A DNA stretch of 9,539 bases from Burkholderiales bacterium UBA2647. Lineage in GTDB: Bacteria > Pseudomonadota > Gammaproteobacteria > Burkholderiales > Burkholderiaceae_E. The translations under genes were made by a program, and so were the position numbers. The notes beneath the pieces are model-generated. The model did not search any database. It worked only from the letters and a program-made list of their open reading frames with translations, and was not told the origin of the DNA. Location of the stretch: contig DENJ01000061.1 in the NCBI GenBank assembly GCA_002359635.1, forward strand, positions 66,613-76,151, written 5' to 3'. Below, piece by piece: positions 7,235 through 9,539 of this stretch. The stretch's first letter is position 1. Each line of letters begins with the position of its first letter.

Positions 7235-7956
7235 TGCAAAAACCCGCTGCACTTCGCCCGCGCCCTGTGCGCCGTGACGCTGTCGCAAGCCAGACGAGCG
7301 TACGTGATGCCTTAAATCCCTTCGAACGCTTCAACCACATTGTGGTTGAAGGGCCCATTGGTGTGGGTAAAACCTCGCTTGCGAGCGCGCTTGCCTCGCG
7401 TTTCGGGGCACAAACGCAACTTGAAGCTCCCCAGGAAAACCCCTTCTTGAGCCGCTTTTACCAGGAAGGCGAGCGCTGGGCTTTGGCCACGCAACTGCAC
7501 TTCCTTTTTCAACGCATCGACCAACTCAGCCCAATCGACGCAAGGGCTCGAAGCAATGCCCCCATCGTGGGCGATTTCCTGATCGATAAAGACAGCTTGT
7601 TTGCCCACCTCACCTTGGATGATGACGAGCTTGCCTTGTATGAGCGCATCGTGGCGGCACAAAGCCTGAACCTCCCAAGCCCCGATCTGGTGATTTATCT
7701 GCAAGCGAGCGCTCAGCATTTGCTTGATCGTGTGAGCCGGCGCGGTATCAGTATGGAAAAGGGCATTTCTGCCGAGTATTTAGCTGCGCTTTCCGAACGC
7801 TACACCCGCTTTTTTCACCACTATGATGGCTCGCCCTTGATCATTGTGAACACCGATCACTGGAATCCGGTTGACCGTTCTGACGATTTCGAGTTGCTGA
7901 TTGAGCAAATGGTCGGCATGCGGGGACGCCGGGCTTTTTTCAGCCTTGCCGACTAA
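7234..7956 (+). CDS. dgk: Deoxynucleoside kinase (deoxyguanosine/deoxyadenosine kinase family)
   Basis: This enzyme phosphorylates deoxynucleosides at the 5' position with ATP or another NTP, for dNTP salvage. The 240-residue product has the P-loop GPIGVGKT (40-47) in the family context HIVVEGPIGVGKTSLA, ENPFL (68-72) in the substrate pocket, GDFLIDKDSLFA (113-124), DLVIYLQAS (151-159) and an Arg-rich lid, RVSRRG (166-171). The family includes dGuo, dAdo, dCyd and thymidine kinases, and specificity cannot be settled by eye, so the symbol follows usual betaproteobacterial annotation. The ATG at 7234 overlaps the folK TGA by one base, the normal form of translational coupling. An in-frame TTG at 7213 would add seven residues but is less likely. 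The N-terminal 30 residues are basic and not conserved. A 23-bp palindrome lies over the codons just before the P-loop. Confidence 0.9.
   Translation: MQKPAALRPRPVRRDAVASQTSVRDALNPFERFNHIVVEGPIGVGKTSLASALASRFGAQTQLEAPQENPFLSRFYQEGERWALATQLHFLFQRIDQLSPIDARARSNAPIVGDFLIDKDSLFAHLTLDDDELALYERIVAAQSLNLPSPDLVIYLQASAQHLLDRVSRRGISMEKGISAEYLAALSERYTRFFHHYDGSPLIIVNTDHWNPVDRSDDFELLIEQMVGMRGRRAFFSLAD
7329..7351. repeat. 23-bp near-perfect palindrome inside dgk
   Basis: The arms CTTCAACCACA (7329-7339) and TGTGGTTGAAG (7341-7351) are exact reverse complements around a single central T at 7340. The repeat ends at a G/G mismatch (7328/7352). It covers the codons for FNHIVVEG directly before the P-loop. As DNA it has the form of a dimeric-regulator operator; as RNA it could form a stem of about 10 bp with a 3-nt loop. 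Its function is unknown. Confidence 0.85.
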
Positions 7957-8509
7957 AGCCGAATCCAAGCCGCGCTCAGCGGCCCATTTGTTTTGGGTGT
8001 TTTCCCAATTGGCGCTTTCGGGCTTCGGGGGGGTCTTGCCGATCGCCGAAGATCGCCTGGTGCGTCGAGAAGGCTGGGTGAGTGCCCAGGATTTCCTGGA
8101 AACGCTAGCGCTTGCGCAAGTGCTGCCTGGCCCGAACATTTGCAACATGGCCGTGATGCTGGGCGACCGCTTTCATGGCACCCGCGGGGCGCTCGCTGCG
8201 CTTTCGGGCTTGCTGTTGCCGCCGCTCGTACCGGTCCTCCTTTGCGCCTTCGTCTACAGCACCTGGGCGGATTCACCGATTGTTGCCGGCGCACTGCGGG
8301 CCATGGCCATGGCTGCCGCAGGTTTGATTCTGGCCATGAGCATCAGGCTATCCAAGGGCCTCAAGCATCCGAAAAGCGATGGCTTGATTGCCTGTCTGAT
8401 GCTTGCCGCTTTGCTTGTGTTTCGTTTGCCTTTGCTCTACGCGCTTGGCCTTGTCGGGGCCGTTTCGCTCGGGCTTGCCTGGCGTCGACAAGACAGGAGC
8501 AAGGACTAG
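7946..8509 (+). CDS. Chromate transporter family protein, first short-chain (CHR) subunit
   Basis: This is a single-domain member of the CHR family (Pfam PF02417). Paired short CHR proteins are known to act together as an inner-membrane chromate exporter, as in Bacillus subtilis ChrA/ChrB. With the TTG at 7946 the product is 187 residues. The family motifs are FSQLALSGFGGVLPIAEDRLV (about 19-39) and LAQVLPGPNICNMAVMLGDR (56-75). About five hydrophobic segments follow, with a short charged C-terminus (RRQDRSKD). The start is uncertain. TTG at 7901 would give 202 residues and a 56-nt overlap with dgk. TTG at 7946 overlaps by only 11 nt and places about 14 residues before LFW, as I recall for relatives. 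Neither has a clear ribosome-binding site, so translation probably depends on dgk. The substrate may be chromate or another oxyanion such as sulfate; it is not shown here. Confidence 0.88.
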   Translation: MPTKAESKPRSAAHLFWVFSQLALSGFGGVLPIAEDRLVRREGWVSAQDFLETLALAQVLPGPNICNMAVMLGDRFHGTRGALAALSGLLLPPLVPVLLCAFVYSTWADSPIVAGALRAMAMAAAGLILAMSIRLSKGLKHPKSDGLIACLMLAALLVFRLPLLYALGLVGAVSLGLAWRRQDRSKD

Positions 8510-8512
8510 GCG

Positions 8513-9097
8513 ATGCGTTCAACGATACAGTTTTCACTACAAATTATCGACCAAACTGACTGGGCTCTTCTGATCGATTTGCTGATGCATTTCGCTGGGC
8601 TTTCGCTGATGTCCGTCGGGGGCTTCATCTCAGTGGTTCCAGAGATGCAACGCTACCTGGTCGTTGAACAAGGCCTAATCAGCAACAGCCAATTGGCCGC
8701 TGCCATTGCAATTGGGCAAGCTGCTCCGGGGCCTAATGTGCAGCTGGTTGCGGTGATCGGCTGGCAAATCGCCGGGCCATTTGGCGCTGCAGTGACCCTG
8801 ATCGGTGCTGTTGCGCCTTCAGCCACGATTGCGCTTTGGGCAAACCGCATTGGCATGCGCCATGCGCAATCGGCCTTGATCGAAACACTCCGCGCAGGGC
8901 TTGCCCCCTTAACCGTCGGCTTGATGGGATCAGCAGCATGGGTTGTTGGCGCAGCAGAAGCGAAACACTGGCCTTTGTTGACGGTGATCCCGGTGGCCTT
9001 TTATTTATCCTGGCGCAAGAGACTGAGCCCCGTCGTTATCGTGTTGATCGCAGGCAGCTATGGTGCGCTCGCGGGCTGGCAAGGTTGGCTCTCGTAG
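8513..9097 (+). CDS. Chromate transporter family protein, second short-chain (CHR) subunit
   Basis: This is the second single-domain CHR protein and the presumed partner of the gene 3 nt upstream. The 194-residue product has the second-type CHR motifs LMSVGGFISVVPEMQRYLV (32-50) and AIGQAAPGPNVQLVAVIGW (66-84), then about five more hydrophobic segments (roughly 86-108, 127-148, 152-166, 171-189). A first hydrophobic segment covers about 17-40. AGGAG (8495-8499), inside the end of the upstream gene, can serve as a somewhat distant ribosome-binding site, 13 nt before the ATG. Members of such pairs are known to insert in opposite orientations and form one functional unit equal to a long-chain ChrA. 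The two genes here resemble the N- and C-terminal halves of long ChrA. It is the last gene of the rightward run. Confidence 0.9.
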   Translation: MRSTIQFSLQIIDQTDWALLIDLLMHFAGLSLMSVGGFISVVPEMQRYLVVEQGLISNSQLAAAIAIGQAAPGPNVQLVAVIGWQIAGPFGAAVTLIGAVAPSATIALWANRIGMRHAQSALIETLRAGLAPLTVGLMGSAAWVVGAAEAKHWPLLTVIPVAFYLSWRKRLSPVVIVLIAGSYGALAGWQGWLS

Positions 9098-9138
9098 CTC
9101 GCAGAAGGGCTGCGGGTCTAAACCAAAAGGCTATCCGG

Positions 9139-9539
9139 TCAGCGCAAAGCGCGCGCAAATGGTCCGCCGCCCAAGGCGGTGAATTCGGCCAGAATCGCCG
9201 GTACACGCTGAGGTTGCTCGTGCAGTTGGTCCAACACATCGTTGGGGGCTTGAACAAGACCGTCGATGGCACTGCCCCAATAACCTTCGCGGAAAGCAAG
9301 TTGCATATGCCAATCACGAAACAGGCGAATCGGAATTTGCTGCTCGCTGAGGATCTCGATATCACCATGCCGCGGATCTTTTCGGATAGCCTGCCAAAGC
9401 TTGCCCATACTTGGGTCTGGACCCTCGATCCATTGGTAAAACAAACCACGGTCATACACCAGCAATCCCGTGATCATCTCGGCCTGATTACGGCCTCTGG
9501 CTTGGCCCAGCAAATACAAAAGCTCGAGTTCCGTTAAAG
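9139..9539 (-). CDS. BLUF-domain blue-light sensor protein (5' end cut by window edge)
   Basis: BLUF domains bind FAD and sense blue light through a hydrogen-bond rearrangement around the flavin. The visible 132 residues run from LTELELLYLLGQARGRN to PFARALR. Numbering from that Leu, Asn17, Gln35 (in GLFYQWIEG), Trp76 and Met78 (in DWHM) occur at the spacings of Asn45, Gln63, Trp104 and Met106 in AppA (18, 41 and 2 residues). ITGLLVYDRG and KDPRH are also typical. The flavin-facing Tyr should lie about eight codons past the right edge. The frame is open to the edge, so the TTG at 9519 is not the real start. About 50 residues follow the core, enough only for C-terminal helices, so it looks like a short PixD-type protein without an output domain, and its partner is not visible. 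It converges on the CHR genes with a 41-bp gap. Confidence 0.92.
   Translation of the reverse strand, partial: LTELELLYLLGQARGRNQAEMITGLLVYDRGLFYQWIEGPDPSMGKLWQAIRKDPRHGDIEILSEQQIPIRLFRDWHMQLAFREGYWGSAIDGLVQAPNDVLDQLHEQPQRVPAILAEFTALGGGPFARALR

Noticed and set aside
7901..7945. Earlier TTG start for the first CHR gene
   Set aside because: It would overlap dgk by 56 nt and add residues beyond the normal family N-terminus. It is not excluded, but is less likely than 7946.
9098..9116. Hairpin CTCGCAG/CTGCGGG as a terminator after the CHR genes
   Set aside because: A 7-bp stem (one G-T pair) with a 5-nt loop is present, but no T-tract follows on either strand. It might support Rho-dependent termination only.
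8836..9537. 233-codon + strand frame across the second CHR gene and the BLUF gene
   Set aside because: It overlaps two well-supported genes in other frames or strand and its translation has no family features.
1..9539. tRNA, rRNA, riboswitch, CRISPR array or insertion sequence
   Set aside because: Nearly every base lies within or beside a recognised protein gene; no transposase, repeat-spacer pattern or structured leader was seen. No gap exceeds about 50 bases.

Overview
The window is a gene-dense chromosomal segment, moderately rich in G+C, with no rRNA, tRNA, IS element or CRISPR array. Protein content and gene order (mutL-miaA-purM, then hda, a HAD-IB phosphatase, pcnB, folK and a deoxynucleoside kinase) point to a betaproteobacterium, most likely of the order Burkholderiales. 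This placement rests on family signatures and remembered synteny, not on a database search.

Layout: (1) 1-2822, + strand: the 3' bulk of mutL (its start codon lies just left of the window) followed after 5 nt by miaA. (2) 2815-3879, - strand: purM, converging on miaA with an 8-bp overlap of the two 3' ends. (3) 3880-3926: a 47-bp divergent spacer that must hold the purM start signals and probably a promoter for the next run. (4) 3927-9097, + strand: seven closely packed genes, hda, HAD-IB hydrolase, pcnB, folK, dgk and two short chromate-transporter-family genes. Junctions are 11 nt, a 4-nt ATGA overlap, 34 nt, a 1-nt TGATG overlap, an 11-nt overlap (start uncertain) and 3 nt, which suggests one operon with translational coupling. 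(5) 9139-9539, - strand: a BLUF-domain blue-light photoreceptor cut by the right edge, converging on the transporter pair.

Most genes are housekeeping: mismatch repair (an endonuclease-type MutL), tRNA modification (MiaA), purine synthesis (PurM), shut-down of the replication initiator DnaA (Hda), RNA polyadenylation (PcnB), folate synthesis (FolK) and dNTP salvage (Dgk). The accessory part is the right end: a paired short-chain CHR transporter and a BLUF sensor.

The points most worth a second look are an Hda homologue whose AAA+ core appears to lack the usual segment between Walker A and Walker B and whose clamp-binding motif is degenerate, a 23-bp near-perfect palindrome inside dgk beside the P-loop codons, and the CHR pair next to a BLUF gene. 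I do not see convincing evidence of a wholly new multi-gene system in this window.
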